From the NCBI GenBank assembly GCA_016719565.1, contig JADJYU010000003.1, positions 248,001 through 312,000 of the forward strand: DNA of 64,000 nt, in the 5' to 3' direction. The first letter of the stretch is position 1; each line of letters begins with the position of its first letter. The notes beneath the pieces were generated by a model. It did no database searches. It worked only from the letters and a program-made list of their open reading frames with translations, and was not told the DNA's origin. A program made the translations under genes and the position numbers. The stretch is from Ignavibacteria bacterium (GTDB taxonomy: Bacteria > Bacteroidota > Ignavibacteria > Tepidaquicellales > Tepidaquicellaceae). Positions 1 to 7,767 of the stretch are shown here, piece after piece.

Positions 1-117
1 AAGCGTAAAACTGTCTTTGCGTTTTTGTTCATCCTTTACGCCATTGATAAAATCCTCCACGCTTGCAGAGGTTGGCTTTGTTTTTATTTCAGCTGGTTTG
101 GATTTTTTTTCAGACAC
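1..117 (-). CDS. DUF1801 domain protein, N-terminal part (cut by window start)
   Basis: The minus strand reads from a GTG at 117 with no stop before the window edge, giving 39 residues that start MSEKKSKPAE and contain TSASVEDFINGV followed by DEQKRKDS. That is the usual opening of DUF1801 (YdhG-like) proteins, small soluble proteins of unknown biochemical role. The rest of the domain lies outside the window. GTG is taken as the start because stops and an AT-rich tandem repeat lie directly upstream. The family call rests on the short N-terminal motif only. Confidence 0.6.
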   Translation of the reverse strand, partial: MSEKKSKPAEIKTKPTSASVEDFINGVKDEQKRKDSFTL

Positions 118-124
118 GGGGAAT

Positions 125-196
125 AGTTTATAGTTAATAGTTAATAGTTAATAGTTAATAGTTAATAGTTAGTAGTTAGTAGTTAATATTTAATAT
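125..196. repeat. 8-bp simple tandem repeat (agttaata)n
   Basis: About nine near-identical copies of an 8-bp unit, agttaata, degrade rightwards to agttagt and aatattta. The array lies between the DUF1801 start and the stop codon of the SRPBCC gene. Its copy number could vary by slippage. It would sit in the upstream region of the DUF1801 gene. Confidence 0.85.
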
Positions 197-610
197 TTAA
201 TTCTCTTCAGTGAATTTTTTGAAGTTGTTTAAAATTGCCTGCCAGCCGTCTCTCTGCATTTCAATGGGATTTTCTTTTTCGGGATCGAATGTAACTTTAA
301 CTTCTGTCGAACCTTTTTCATCAATAAAGTTTACATTTACTTCTCTTCCGTCACCAAGCGTAAATGTGAATTTTTCTCCTTCAGTAATTTCATCATAAAT
401 GCCTTCAAAATCAAAACCGAAACTGCCGTCTCTGGCTTCCATTCTGGCGGAATATTTTCCTCCGGGTCTCATGTCATTTGATGCGGACGGGCAGAACCAT
501 GAAGGGTCTGCGAAATTCCATTTTGTAATGTATTCCGGCTTAACATAGTAATCCCAGACTTTTTTAATATCTGCATTTACGTTTGCTGTTACTGTGATCT
601 TCTCACTCAT
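197..610 (-). CDS. SRPBCC / AHSA1-like domain protein
   Basis: This 137-aa protein has the size and pattern of the AHSA1-like branch of the START/SRPBCC superfamily. It opens with an ITVTANVNADIKKVWDYY strand-helix, followed by WNFADPSWFCPSA, a GGKYSARMEARDG strand, FDFEGIYDEI and a C-terminal helix ending FKKFTEEN. Members form a helix-grip hydrophobic pocket. Many bacterial ones have no assigned ligand, so only a small-ligand or protein-binding role can be inferred. No signal peptide is seen, so it should be cytoplasmic. It lies 61 bp downstream of the 388-aa secreted protein on the same strand and could be cotranscribed with it. Confidence 0.85.
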   Translation of the reverse strand: MSEKITVTANVNADIKKVWDYYVKPEYITKWNFADPSWFCPSASNDMRPGGKYSARMEARDGSFGFDFEGIYDEITEGEKFTFTLGDGREVNVNFIDEKGSTEVKVTFDPEKENPIEMQRDGWQAILNNFKKFTEEN

Positions 611-671
611 TTTAATTCATTTAATTATTTTTAAAAGTATGTTTTTTATATATAGTTTTCAGGGCTCAAGA

Positions 672-1838
672 TCATCTCATCATTTCCATTCCTGAAGATT
701 TTATTGTCACTGTTATTTCATAAGCATCTCTGAATACTTCCATAGGTTTTGATAAGCTCCCGTTTGGAAGTCTCGTTGGTTTTGTAAAGTATGATTTCCG
801 GACTATTAATTTTTGAACGCCGTTCCCGAAATTCTGATTTGAATTAAATACTATAAATCTCGTATCTCTTCTGTTGTTTGCCTGAGTAACATTAGCGATC
901 AGAATAAGTGATCCGCCGGTTCCGGGTCTTCCGACCAGCATTTTATTATCGGTAAATAACCTTGTCTGTCCTTCTCTGATCTGCGCTAATGAAAAATTCT
1001 TAGCGCTGTGATTTGCGTAAATTTCTACATTAATATTTTCAACTGAATCATAGAGAACAGTACCGCTCTCAAAATTATTTGCAGGTAAACGTTTAATACT
1101 GTCAACAGATATTTGAATCGAACTGTTTACTGAGATCAGATCTAACCTTGGCTTAAACTTTTTCTGATACCGGATAAAACTGTCTTCAAAAGAAGGAGCC
1201 GCTCCGGCTGCTGTCACGCTCAGACAATTACAGTCAGGTTTGAAAAGTTCTATCGGAATACTTTTCCGGATCGCGCCGGGAAGTTCACTTGATATTTTAT
1301 TATCTATAAAAGGAGTAAGCCAGTTTCCGACGAAAAAATTTATCGCCTGTTCCGTAAATGAAGGTCCGTCAAGAAACGGTCTCTCCGCATGAAGATCAAA
1401 CTGCATCTTTCCTGAATTAGAGAACCAGTTTTTACAGGAAACATTTATGAACAGATTCTGAAAAATATGCCTGTCAGGAATTCCGCTAAGATCTAATTTA
1501 AAATCAATTTTAAAAGGCAGCGTAACGATCTTTTCATTTGGACGGTCGGTATATTTTGTTTCAGTCATAAACGGTTTTCTCTGTTCAAATGTATAACTAA
1601 CATTAATTCCTATCGGCGGATCCTCTGCAAGTATGTTTGCATTAATTTCCGGCACAATGGAATCTCTTAACATGATATTAATGATGTTCTTAATAATGAA
1701 CGTCGGGATCTCTCTTATAATGGGTTCACCTGAAACAGGCGGCGGTCCCTGTGCAGGAGGAAACTGACTGTAACTTTTTATTGCAAAGAATAAAATAAAT
1801 GCGGTGAGGAAGAAACTTTTTTTTGTAATCATTTTCAT
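672..1838 (-). CDS. secreted protein of unknown function
   Basis: A 388-aa protein with a clear Sec signal peptide: KK at residues 5-6, a hydrophobic FFLTAFILFFAI core and cleavage after about residue 24 (KSYS-Q). A proline-rich stretch (PPAQGPPPVSG) follows, then a mainly beta-patterned body with a PDCNC segment near the middle. I do not recognise a family. The pattern of long amphipathic strands around FFVGNWLTPFIDNKIS is compatible with a lipid-binding or barrel-like periplasmic protein, but this is only an impression. There is no T9SS sorting domain and no lipobox. The 420 bp upstream separate it from the hydrolase at 2259. Confidence 0.7.
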   Translation of the reverse strand: MKMITKKSFFLTAFILFFAIKSYSQFPPAQGPPPVSGEPIIREIPTFIIKNIINIMLRDSIVPEINANILAEDPPIGINVSYTFEQRKPFMTETKYTDRPNEKIVTLPFKIDFKLDLSGIPDRHIFQNLFINVSCKNWFSNSGKMQFDLHAERPFLDGPSFTEQAINFFVGNWLTPFIDNKISSELPGAIRKSIPIELFKPDCNCLSVTAAGAAPSFEDSFIRYQKKFKPRLDLISVNSSIQISVDSIKRLPANNFESGTVLYDSVENINVEIYANHSAKNFSLAQIREGQTRLFTDNKMLVGRPGTGGSLILIANVTQANNRRDTRFIVFNSNQNFGNGVQKLIVRKSYFTKPTRLPNGSLSKPMEVFRDAYEITVTIKSSGMEMMR

Positions 1839-2028
1839 TAATTTAAAATTTAGAAATATGATTTAAAATAAAATTATTTCTTTGGGGGGTGCTTACTTTG
1901 GGTTCAAAATAAGATTTTAATGAAATAGTTTCAAGCTATTGTAATTCAGGTTTAAAAGATTAGAGAATGCAGCGGAGTTTAAGCAATATTTTAAATATCA
2001 AAAATTAACTAATTTTCTTTAGTTAATA

Positions 2029-2192
2029 CTATTTAGTCTTTTTGAATGATTTTAAAATATTTTTAAAGTAATGATTCAAAACTTCCCTGCGAAGTTTATG
2101 TTCGTATTCATCACGATCTTTTGTCCCGGTCCTGCCGATATAATTGTCTTTCATTTCAGCAAGAGAATATGATTTGATTTTTTTTTTGACAT
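2029..2192 (-). pseudogene. N-terminal remnant of an XRE/HTH antitoxin-like protein
   Basis: The minus strand encodes SLAEMKDNYIGRTGTKDRDE and then YEHKLRREVLNHYFKN before a TAG at 2029. This resembles the N-terminal extension of Bacteroidota HTH/XRE antitoxin-like proteins (EMKD-YIG-GT--RD-YE-L). The helix-turn-helix that normally follows is absent. The best start, ATG at 2192 (MSKKK), is out of frame by one base because of an A10 run at 2178-2187; an eleventh A would give a 54-aa frame. From the internal ATG at 2154 it is a 41-residue peptide. It is a degenerate relic or a small protein. The family assignment is from memory of the motif only. Confidence 0.4.
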
Positions 2193-2258
2193 GTCATCAT
2201 TTTTTTAATACATAACAATGGTAAATCTCTTTTAATTTTTAAAGTACTTTAGCGGGAA

Positions 2259-3032
2259 TTATTTTAACGACTCATACCAGTCTAATATATAATCTGCAAC
2301 ATTTTCCCATCCCTTCTCCCCGCAAATAAAATGACTTTTGTTTTCAAAGATCTTCAGATCAACACGGCTGTTTTTGTCTTTGTATTTGCCCGCAATAGTT
2401 TTTGTAAGTGATTTTGGAAAAATGTTATCCTTTCCTCCGCCAATAAAAAGAATCGGTTCGTGAGGCTTGCTGAAATCAATATTAGAAAAAGAGTTGAGCA
2501 CAAGCTGCCGGCTTACTTTAAAACTCTCCGGTACTGCTATACTGTCAAAAGCAGCTGATCTTTCTTTTTCAGGAAGTGTATTAAAAAAACATTTGTCATA
2601 CCATTCGCGGCTCCCCATGTAATAATCCTTACCGGAGAAAAAGCCAAACGCCGGTAATACTGATTTTAAAGTTTTAGACGGAGGGAAAACATTCTTTGGG
2701 GGAGCGCCGTCAATGCTTACTGCCGCTGATGCTTTCCTTATTTCAAGCAGTTTCATAGCCGCCATGCCTGCCATTGAATGTCCTATGATCAATGGCTTCT
2801 CAGATAAACTGTCAATAAGTTTTGCAATATTATTAACCACATCTATAAATCCTGTCTTAGTAAGATCCGGATGAACTTTACTTCTCAGACTTGCCGGACT
2901 TCCTTCATGACCGGGGTTTGCCGGCGTGTGGACCGTATATCCTTTTTGCTCATAACGGCTTTTCCATTCATCCCAGCTTGTATTATTCACGAAGTTTCCG
3001 TGAATGAGAATAATAGTTTTTGCTCTGTGCAT
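2259..3032 (-). CDS. alpha/beta hydrolase
   Basis: A 257-aa alpha/beta-hydrolase fold enzyme without a signal peptide. Visible are the oxyanion-hole strand IILIHGNF (residues 7-14), the nucleophile elbow GHSMAG with Ser86, a late acid in GGGKDNIFP and the catalytic histidine in NKSHFI near residue 236. An uncharged lid segment (PPKNVFPPSKTL) lies between. The pattern is typical of small bacterial esterases or lysophospholipase-like hydrolases, and the substrate cannot be told. It precedes the DUF1648 membrane protein gene on the same strand, with a 65-bp gap, so cotranscription is possible. Confidence 0.9.
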   Translation of the reverse strand: MHRAKTIILIHGNFVNNTSWDEWKSRYEQKGYTVHTPANPGHEGSPASLRSKVHPDLTKTGFIDVVNNIAKLIDSLSEKPLIIGHSMAGMAAMKLLEIRKASAAVSIDGAPPKNVFPPSKTLKSVLPAFGFFSGKDYYMGSREWYDKCFFNTLPEKERSAAFDSIAVPESFKVSRQLVLNSFSNIDFSKPHEPILFIGGGKDNIFPKSLTKTIAGKYKDKNSRVDLKIFENKSHFICGEKGWENVADYILDWYESLK

Positions 3033-3097
3033 ATGAGTTTTTACTTTAATTATCGTTTTAAAATTGTATAAATAGGTATATCATTGTTATTATTCCT

Positions 3098-3598
3098 TCA
3101 ATGTTCTGTTTTTAATGATCTAAATATAAAATAGATCAGCGGAATAATAATCAGCCCCAATACTATTGGTAAAAACCAAATCCCAAGTCCTTCCGCGTGA
3201 CCGTGTGCATTTTGAATTGTTTTGAATACAATGATCCCGAAAATAATTACTGTAATTAATTTCAGGTATCTGATCATTCTTGCCGCATTGGTATATTGAA
3301 ACAATGCGTTTTCTTCTGTAATTTTTGTCAGATAATTAAGAATGTGCGGAAACTTATTAAGTATTGTCATTCCGGCGAACAATATTGTCGCCACTGCAGG
3401 CAAAGTTAAAATAGTTCTCTTATCTCCAAATTCGTCGGCTTGCCCTGATTCATTAAAATGCGTCGGTATTATTTCCGGTAAGTTTTTGTAACTCATAATT
3501 GTCAAGCTCCATAATGCAATAATTGACAAATATCCTAAGGATTCAATGATCTTGTCAGCAGTTGAAAGCTTTAATTTTATTTTTGGTCTTACTTCCAT
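3098..3598 (-). CDS. DUF1648 domain membrane protein
   Basis: A 166-aa integral membrane protein with about four hydrophobic helices. The first hydrophobic helix is followed by YKNLPEIIPTHFNESGQADE and then FGDKRTILTLPAVATILF. This loop (LP--IP-HFN--G--D) is the diagnostic DUF1648 signature also found in SdpI-type proteins. A short basic C-terminus (FRSLKTEH) ends it. The family's biochemical role is mostly unknown; SdpI gives immunity to a peptide toxin in Bacillus, but no such link is visible here. It is transcribed in the same direction as the flanking hydrolase genes. Confidence 0.85.
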   Translation of the reverse strand: MEVRPKIKLKLSTADKIIESLGYLSIIALWSLTIMSYKNLPEIIPTHFNESGQADEFGDKRTILTLPAVATILFAGMTILNKFPHILNYLTKITEENALFQYTNAARMIRYLKLITVIIFGIIVFKTIQNAHGHAEGLGIWFLPIVLGLIIIPLIYFIFRSLKTEH

Positions 3599-3742
3599 TA
3601 TATTTCAGTTTGTTATGATACTTTTTCACAGGAAGATTGAAAGTGAGTTCATATAAGCTGATAACTTTTGAAATATCATTTTACATTTTAATCTTCAGAA
3701 TAGGTAAGAAAACTTTTTGCCATTTCACAAAAACTATTTATT

Positions 3743-4300
3743 TTACTTTCTTAAAATTTTCTCCATTGTCTTCCCTTTCGCCAATTCATCAATCAGCTTA
3801 TCTAAATACCGGATCTTTTGCATGAGTTTATCTTCAATGTCTTCCACTCTATATCCGCAAATTACTCCGGTAATTTTTGTAACATCCGGATTTAATTGCG
3901 GCGCCTGTGCGAAGAAAGTTTCAAAATCAATTTTTCTGTCGATCTGCTGCAGCAGTGTTTTTTTATCATATCCTGTAAGCCAGAAAATAATGGCATCTAC
4001 TTCTTCTTTTGTCCGTCCCTTTTTCTCAGCCTTTTTTATATAATGCGGATACACGCCGGCAAAAGACATTCTGTAAACTCTTGTATTATCCAAGTAAGTT
4101 TTGTCAGTTAATTTTGAATTCTTATTTGGAAAATTAAATCTTCTGCTGTATGTAATTACTCTGTAGTTTTTTGAAAATCTGTCTGCCTGAGCTTCCCATG
4201 TTCTGTAATCCTCTAACACTCCGTGAACAAAAACGACCGGTTCGCCGCTGCCGTGATCTGTATAGTTAAGTTCCGCTCCATTGATTTTAATTTGCTTCAT
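3743..4300 (-). CDS. chimeric protein: truncated alpha/beta hydrolase fused in frame to DUF2200
   Basis: This 185-aa frame joins two unrelated pieces. Residues 1 to about 62 are the start of an alpha/beta hydrolase: the INGAELNYTDHGSGEPVVFV region, the HG oxyanion motif (VFVHGVLEDYRTW) and the YRVITYSRRF strand. No nucleophile elbow or catalytic His follows. From about residue 67 to the end is an essentially complete DUF2200 domain: RVYRMSFAGVYPHYIKKAEK, KGRTKEEVDAIIFWLTGYD, FETFFAQAPQ, ITGVICGYRVE and the terminal ELAKGKTMEKILRK. The join is probably a deletion that removed the end of one gene and the start codon of the next. The DUF2200 part may still function; the hydrolase part cannot be catalytic alone. 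Confidence 0.85.
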   Translation of the reverse strand: MKQIKINGAELNYTDHGSGEPVVFVHGVLEDYRTWEAQADRFSKNYRVITYSRRFNFPNKNSKLTDKTYLDNTRVYRMSFAGVYPHYIKKAEKKGRTKEEVDAIIFWLTGYDKKTLLQQIDRKIDFETFFAQAPQLNPDVTKITGVICGYRVEDIEDKLMQKIRYLDKLIDELAKGKTMEKILRK

Positions 4301-4366
4301 TCAGCTATAACTATAATTGAGATCATGATTAAGAAAAGTAAGAATAAATATCGCCGGCTGCAAATA

Positions 4367-4756
4367 TTACCCGGGAATCTCTTCAGTTAAAATTACATTT
4401 CCCGTTTTATCATAATATGTACAGGTCATTTCATTTATATTCACAGTCCATTTTTCCACGCCGGAGTTTGCGCAGTCTTTGCAGAAAACAGGAAAATCCG
4501 TTCTTCCTTCCTGATGAGCTTTGATATCAGATTTAAACTGCTCAATGTCCGGATCGTCAGCAATTTCCATTTCATCATATTTCGCCGGACTTGTAGTTTT
4601 AAAATCATCTTCTCCGTAATAGTCGATATGTCCGTCCGATACAAAAGATTCATAATTAGTCACTCCTAATTTTTTAATTTCCTGAATATAAGCCGGAAAG
4701 TCAGCTCCGGATCTCACTTTGCCGTGAGCTGATTTAATTTGTTCAAGTGTAAACAT
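4367..4756 (-). CDS. DUF1398 family protein (YbcV-like)
   Basis: A 129-aa protein beginning MFTLEQIKSAHGKVRSGADF and continuing PAYIQEIKKLGVTNYESFV, then DGHIDYYGEDDF. This is the DUF1398 pattern, a family of small cytoplasmic proteins in enterobacteria and Bacteroidota. The C-terminal part has a paired cysteine (CKDCANSGVEKW) followed by MTCTYYD, which could bind a metal, though that is only a guess from spacing. Function is unknown. Length agrees with the family. It lies between DUF2200 and VOC genes on the same strand. Confidence 0.85.
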   Translation of the reverse strand: MFTLEQIKSAHGKVRSGADFPAYIQEIKKLGVTNYESFVSDGHIDYYGEDDFKTTSPAKYDEMEIADDPDIEQFKSDIKAHQEGRTDFPVFCKDCANSGVEKWTVNINEMTCTYYDKTGNVILTEEIPG

Positions 4757-4840
4757 TATTTATTTTATTTAAAGAATTTATTTTTAAAACTTAATCATAA
4801 TTTTCTGAACCATTCCATTAATCCTGACTAATAAGATAAT

Positions 4841-5257
4841 TCAGCTCTTTTCCTTTACTTCCCGAAATTTATCCATATCCAGATAAATTATATCCCATGT
4901 ATGTCCGTCAGGATCTGCAAGTTTTCTCAGCTGCATGAAGCCGTGATCCTTCATTGGGACCGGTTCCGTACCGCCGGTTTTTAATCCGCTTTCAATTATT
5001 TCGTTAACCTTTTCAGGGCTTTCCACAGGAAGTGTAAATATTGTAGCTTCAAAGTTTTTTGTATCAGGAATGTTTTCCCCGCTGTGCTTTTTGAATACTT
5101 CAGGCGGTTTCAGCATCAGATAAATTGACTCACTCCAGACCATGCACTTTTGATCGTCATCAGTAAAGAGAGGATTAACTGTAAATCCTAACTGAGTGTA
5201 AAAATTCACTGACCTTTCTAAATCTTCGACCGGTAAGTTGAGAAATATTTGTTTCAT
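4841..5257 (-). CDS. VOC family (glyoxalase/bleomycin-resistance-like) protein
   Basis: A 138-aa vicinal-oxygen-chelate fold protein. The N-terminal beta-alpha-beta module reads IFLNLPVEDLERSVNFYTQL then GFTVNPLFTDDDQKCMVW. The C-terminal module ends LRKLADPDGHTWDIIYLDMD, where DPDGH-W-I is the classic end of the family. Members are dimeric metal-dependent lyases, dioxygenases or binding proteins; this branch (PhnB/YcgL-like) has no firm substrate. There is no export signal. The start at 5257 fits the usual MKQIFLNLPV opening. Same-strand neighbours are DUF1398 downstream and the SDR gene upstream. Confidence 0.9.
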   Translation of the reverse strand: MKQIFLNLPVEDLERSVNFYTQLGFTVNPLFTDDDQKCMVWSESIYLMLKPPEVFKKHSGENIPDTKNFEATIFTLPVESPEKVNEIIESGLKTGGTEPVPMKDHGFMQLRKLADPDGHTWDIIYLDMDKFREVKEKS

Positions 5258-5326
5258 TTTTTACTAAGTTAATTAATAGATGTTTGATTCTTTTATTGTC
5301 TGAACTTTGAGTAAAGGATATGCTTG

Positions 5327-5368
5327 ATTACCTGATTACAAACTTTCCAAACATTGTAATCAGGTAAT
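5327..5368. terminator. perfect 15-bp hairpin between VOC and SDR genes
   Basis: ATTACCTGATTACAA (5327-5341) pairs perfectly with TTGTAATCAGGTAAT (5354-5368) across a 12-base loop. A T-run follows on the plus side. It lies just past the 3' end of the minus-strand SDR gene, but the T-run is on the wrong side for that gene. It may be a bidirectional stop or simply an inverted repeat. Confidence 0.45.
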
Positions 5369-5447
5369 TTTTTAATCACGGTTCAAAAATCATGGCAATC
5401 ATTTAATAACGGTTCAATTAATCTCACTCTAAATTTTTGAACGCCGC

Positions 5448-6200
5448 TTACTGTGCAAGATATCCGCCGTCAGCATTATAATATGCGCCGGTGACAAATG
5501 AAGCCTTATCTGAATTCAGCCATAATGCCAGTTCAGCTACTTCTTCAGAAGTTCCTAATCTTCCCATCGGATGTAGTCCTGCCAGACCTTTCATAGTAGC
5601 TTCATCCAGTGTATTGGTAAGTAAAGGCGTCAATATATATCCCGGCCCGATTGAATTTATACGGATATTTTGTTTGGCATATTCCAGCGCCGCCGCTTCG
5701 GTAAGTCCGATAATACCGTGCTTTGAAGCTACATAAGCAGAGGAATTTGGCGTTCCTACTTTGCCCAGAATTGAAGCAACATTTACAATACTTCCCCCGC
5801 CTGATGAAAGCATTGCCGGTATCTGATAACGCATCCCGTAAAATACTCCTGAAAGATTTATTGCAATTGTTTTGTCCCAGCCGTCAATCGGATATTCACC
5901 TGTGGGCGATAAAGGTCCGCCAATTCCGGCATTATTTACTGCAATGTGAAGACCGCCGAATTGTTTAACAGCCTGCTCGGCCGCATTCTTACTGTCATCC
6001 GGTCTTGAAGTATCTGCTTTTACAAATATTGCTTCACCGCCTTTTGCTTTTATTTCTGATACAGTTTCTTCACCGCCTTTTTCATTAATATCGGTCACAA
6101 CAATTTTTGCTCCTTCTGATGCATACAATATGGCTATTGCTTTTCCAATACCTGATCCGCCTCCGGTTATAATTGCTGCTTTATTTTCTAAATTTTTCAT
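5448..6200 (-). CDS. short-chain dehydrogenase/reductase (SDR)
   Basis: A 250-aa classical SDR. The Rossmann cofactor motif TGGGSGIG lies at residues 12-19, followed by the NNAG structural motif. The catalytic Ser (GSIVNVASILG) precedes the Tyr-x-x-x-Lys (YVASKHG). An Asp after the second strand (VVTDINEKG) favours NAD(H) over NADP(H). The C-terminus GAYYNADGGYLAQ is the usual SDR end. It should oxidise or reduce an alcohol/ketone pair in the cytoplasm; the substrate cannot be inferred. Length and start are normal. A perfect hairpin sits downstream at 5327-5368. Confidence 0.95.
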   Translation of the reverse strand: MKNLENKAAIITGGGSGIGKAIAILYASEGAKIVVTDINEKGGEETVSEIKAKGGEAIFVKADTSRPDDSKNAAEQAVKQFGGLHIAVNNAGIGGPLSPTGEYPIDGWDKTIAINLSGVFYGMRYQIPAMLSSGGGSIVNVASILGKVGTPNSSAYVASKHGIIGLTEAAALEYAKQNIRINSIGPGYILTPLLTNTLDEATMKGLAGLHPMGRLGTSEEVAELALWLNSDKASFVTGAYYNADGGYLAQ

Positions 6201-6312
6201 AATGCTCTTTTTTTCTAAATTGTTTATAATTTTCGTCCCTCTTTTTCTGATATATTTAAAATTGTTTCAAGTAGCACGATGTAACATATAAAAAATAATA
6301 TATTGAAAATCA

Positions 6313-6337
6313 TATTTGATTTGATTTGATTTGATTT
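6313..6337. repeat. 5-bp simple repeat (ttga t)n
   Basis: Four to five tandem copies of TTGAT lie upstream of the SDR gene. Nothing else is recognisable between the SDR start (6200) and the hairpin repeats at 6394. Confidence 0.7.
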
Positions 6338-6393
6338 TAAATTTCTAATCAGTGAATATCAAGGAACGTGAGAAACATTCCATTCACTGTTCC

Positions 6394-6525
6394 GGTTGAG
6401 TCTCTCCAATAATTGCACTTTCATGTAAAAATAAATCTATCGGGAAGACTCAACGTTTTGTTCCTGTTTAGTCTCTCCCATAATTTCACGTTAATTTAAA
6501 ATTAAATCTATCGGGAGGACTCAAC
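6394..6525. repeat. two tandem copies of a 72-bp hairpin repeat (locus 1)
   Basis: Unit 1 (6394-6454) starts GGTTGAGTCTCTCC and ends GGGAAGACTCAAC. Unit 2 (6466-6525) starts GTTTAGTCTCTCCC and ends GGGAGGACTCAAC. Each end pair can form an 8-9 bp stem (GTTGAGTC with GACTCAAC) around an AT-rich core containing AAATCTATCGGGA. Units are joined by a GTTTTGTTCC linker, giving a 71-72 bp period. The same unit recurs at 7661-7767, so this is an interspersed tandem hairpin family bracketing the GNAT gene. Confidence 0.85.
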
Positions 6526-6537
6526 ATAATAAATTTG

Positions 6538-7338
6538 TCATCCTAAGTTACCACCAATTATAGAATAAATATTTTCCGGCTGCCAATATCTTTTCTTTCC
6601 GTATCGCATTCGTTTTTCTGTTCTGAATTCATTGAAATTATTTTGCCTCATTAACTCTGCTGCATTTAAATTGTCAGCCGGAAAAGCAGCAAAATCTTTT
6701 GACTTCAAACGTAGCTTCATTAGTTCCTGTCCTGCTGAACTTGTATTTGCTATTATTAAACCGTCTCCTAAATTCGGCAAATAGAATCCCTTCACTTCTT
6801 TTTCTTCTAAAATTAAAAAGCCGTTTGAAAGGTGTTGTTCAAGAAGTAAAACTCTGTCTTCACCTGTGACTTGTCTGTCTAAACTTAGTATTTGTTTTTT
6901 GTAATCATTGCTGATCGCAACAATATTCTTGGAATTCTTAATTGTTCCGTTCATTATTTCACACCTGTAAATTAAATATTCAGTTTCTATTTCAAAACCA
7001 ACTTTTTTATAAACAGACTCTCCAAGTTCAGTTGCCAGAAGATAAATTGTCTCACAGCCTTTGGAATTTGAAGTTTCAATTAAAGATTGTGTGATTTTTT
7101 TTCCGATACCCTGTTTCCTGTTGTCAGAGTGAACAATAATATGAGCCAGCCAGGCAGTATCATTGTGAACTATTGTTGTCCCAATGCCGACTATTTTTTT
7201 GTCAATAATTACTTTAATTGGAAAACAATAATTTGTTATAGTATAAGAGTAAATAATCGGAATAACATCTTCCCAGCCAAACGGAAGCAAACCGGAAATA
7301 AAATTTATGTCAGCAGGTTCTAATTTCTGTATGTCCAT
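6538..7338 (-). CDS. GNAT family N-acetyltransferase
   Basis: A 266-aa protein with a GNAT domain in the first ~130 residues. The acetyl-CoA pyrophosphate loop is HSDNRKQGIGKKI (R74-x-x-G-x-G79), after the strand TAWLAHIIVH. YKKVGFEIETEYLIYRCE forms the typical last strands. The C-terminal ~130 residues resemble the second GNAT-like lobe seen in Acetyltransf_18-type proteins (LDRQVTGEDRVLLLEQHL). It should transfer acetyl from acetyl-CoA to an amine on an unknown substrate. The gene is framed by the two 72-bp hairpin-repeat loci, and an attC-like palindrome lies upstream, so it may have moved as a unit. Confidence 0.88.
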   Translation of the reverse strand: MDIQKLEPADINFISGLLPFGWEDVIPIIYSYTITNYCFPIKVIIDKKIVGIGTTIVHNDTAWLAHIIVHSDNRKQGIGKKITQSLIETSNSKGCETIYLLATELGESVYKKVGFEIETEYLIYRCEIMNGTIKNSKNIVAISNDYKKQILSLDRQVTGEDRVLLLEQHLSNGFLILEEKEVKGFYLPNLGDGLIIANTSSAGQELMKLRLKSKDFAAFPADNLNAAELMRQNNFNEFRTEKRMRYGKKRYWQPENIYSIIGGNLG

Positions 7339-7394
7339 ATGTTCTGCTTCTATTTGTTTTCGAATTTAGATTTGTTGAATCGATTAAGGGTTGT

Positions 7395-7520
7395 CGCTAA
7401 CGGTTTCCGGCTTTGCGTTCGGACGGGTTTCAGAATACATAACTGTCTGCAAGAACTATAAAAACTGCATTTGAATTTAAACGCTTCACCCCGCATGACG
7501 CTAAAACCATATTAGTGGGC
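7395..7520. other. attC-like imperfect palindrome
   Basis: The left arm CGCTAACGGTTTCCGGC (7395 onward, then TTTGCGTT) pairs imperfectly with the right arm GACGCTAAAACCATATTAG (7498-7516). Inner segments GGACGGG and CACCCCGC also pair. Flavobacteria-type intergenic repeats with this CGCTAACG...ACGCTAAA layout resemble degenerate integron attC sites. The ends do not match the RYYYAAC and GTTRRRY consensus exactly, and no integrase is in the window. The rest of 7339-7660 shows no gene. Confidence 0.35.
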
Positions 7521-7660
7521 CGTTCTCTGTTCGTCAGTATATTTTACTCTTCTCCAAAATAATCACTGTCAATTTTTTTAAGTTCGTAAATCTGCTGTGT
7601 CGTGCAGCCAAGATTGTAGTCAATCATTAACTGTTCCAGTTGGGCGCCCCCCATTTGGGG

Positions 7661-7767
7661 TTCAATGTAAAAATAAATCTATCGGGAGGACTCAACTTTT
7701 TGTTCCGGTTGAGTCTCTCCCAATGTTGTACTTTTATATAAAAATAAATTCAGCGGGAGGACTCAAC
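7661..7767. repeat. 72-bp hairpin repeat (locus 2, one partial and one full copy)
   Basis: A right half-unit (7661-7695) ends CGGGAGGACTCAAC. After a TTTTTGTTCC linker comes a full unit (7707-7767) from GGTTGAGTCTCTCCC to GGGAGGACTCAAC. It matches locus 1 at 6394-6525 closely. The right end of the full unit supplies the last codons and stop of the decayed DUF6155 gene, so the repeat overlaps coding sequence. Confidence 0.85.

Noticed and set aside
6394..7767. 72-bp repeats as integron attC sites
   Set aside because: GTTGAGT and ACTCAAC match the core words, but within each hairpin they are in the reverse order (GTT outside left, AAC outside right), and the alternative 25-bp palindrome between units is too short.
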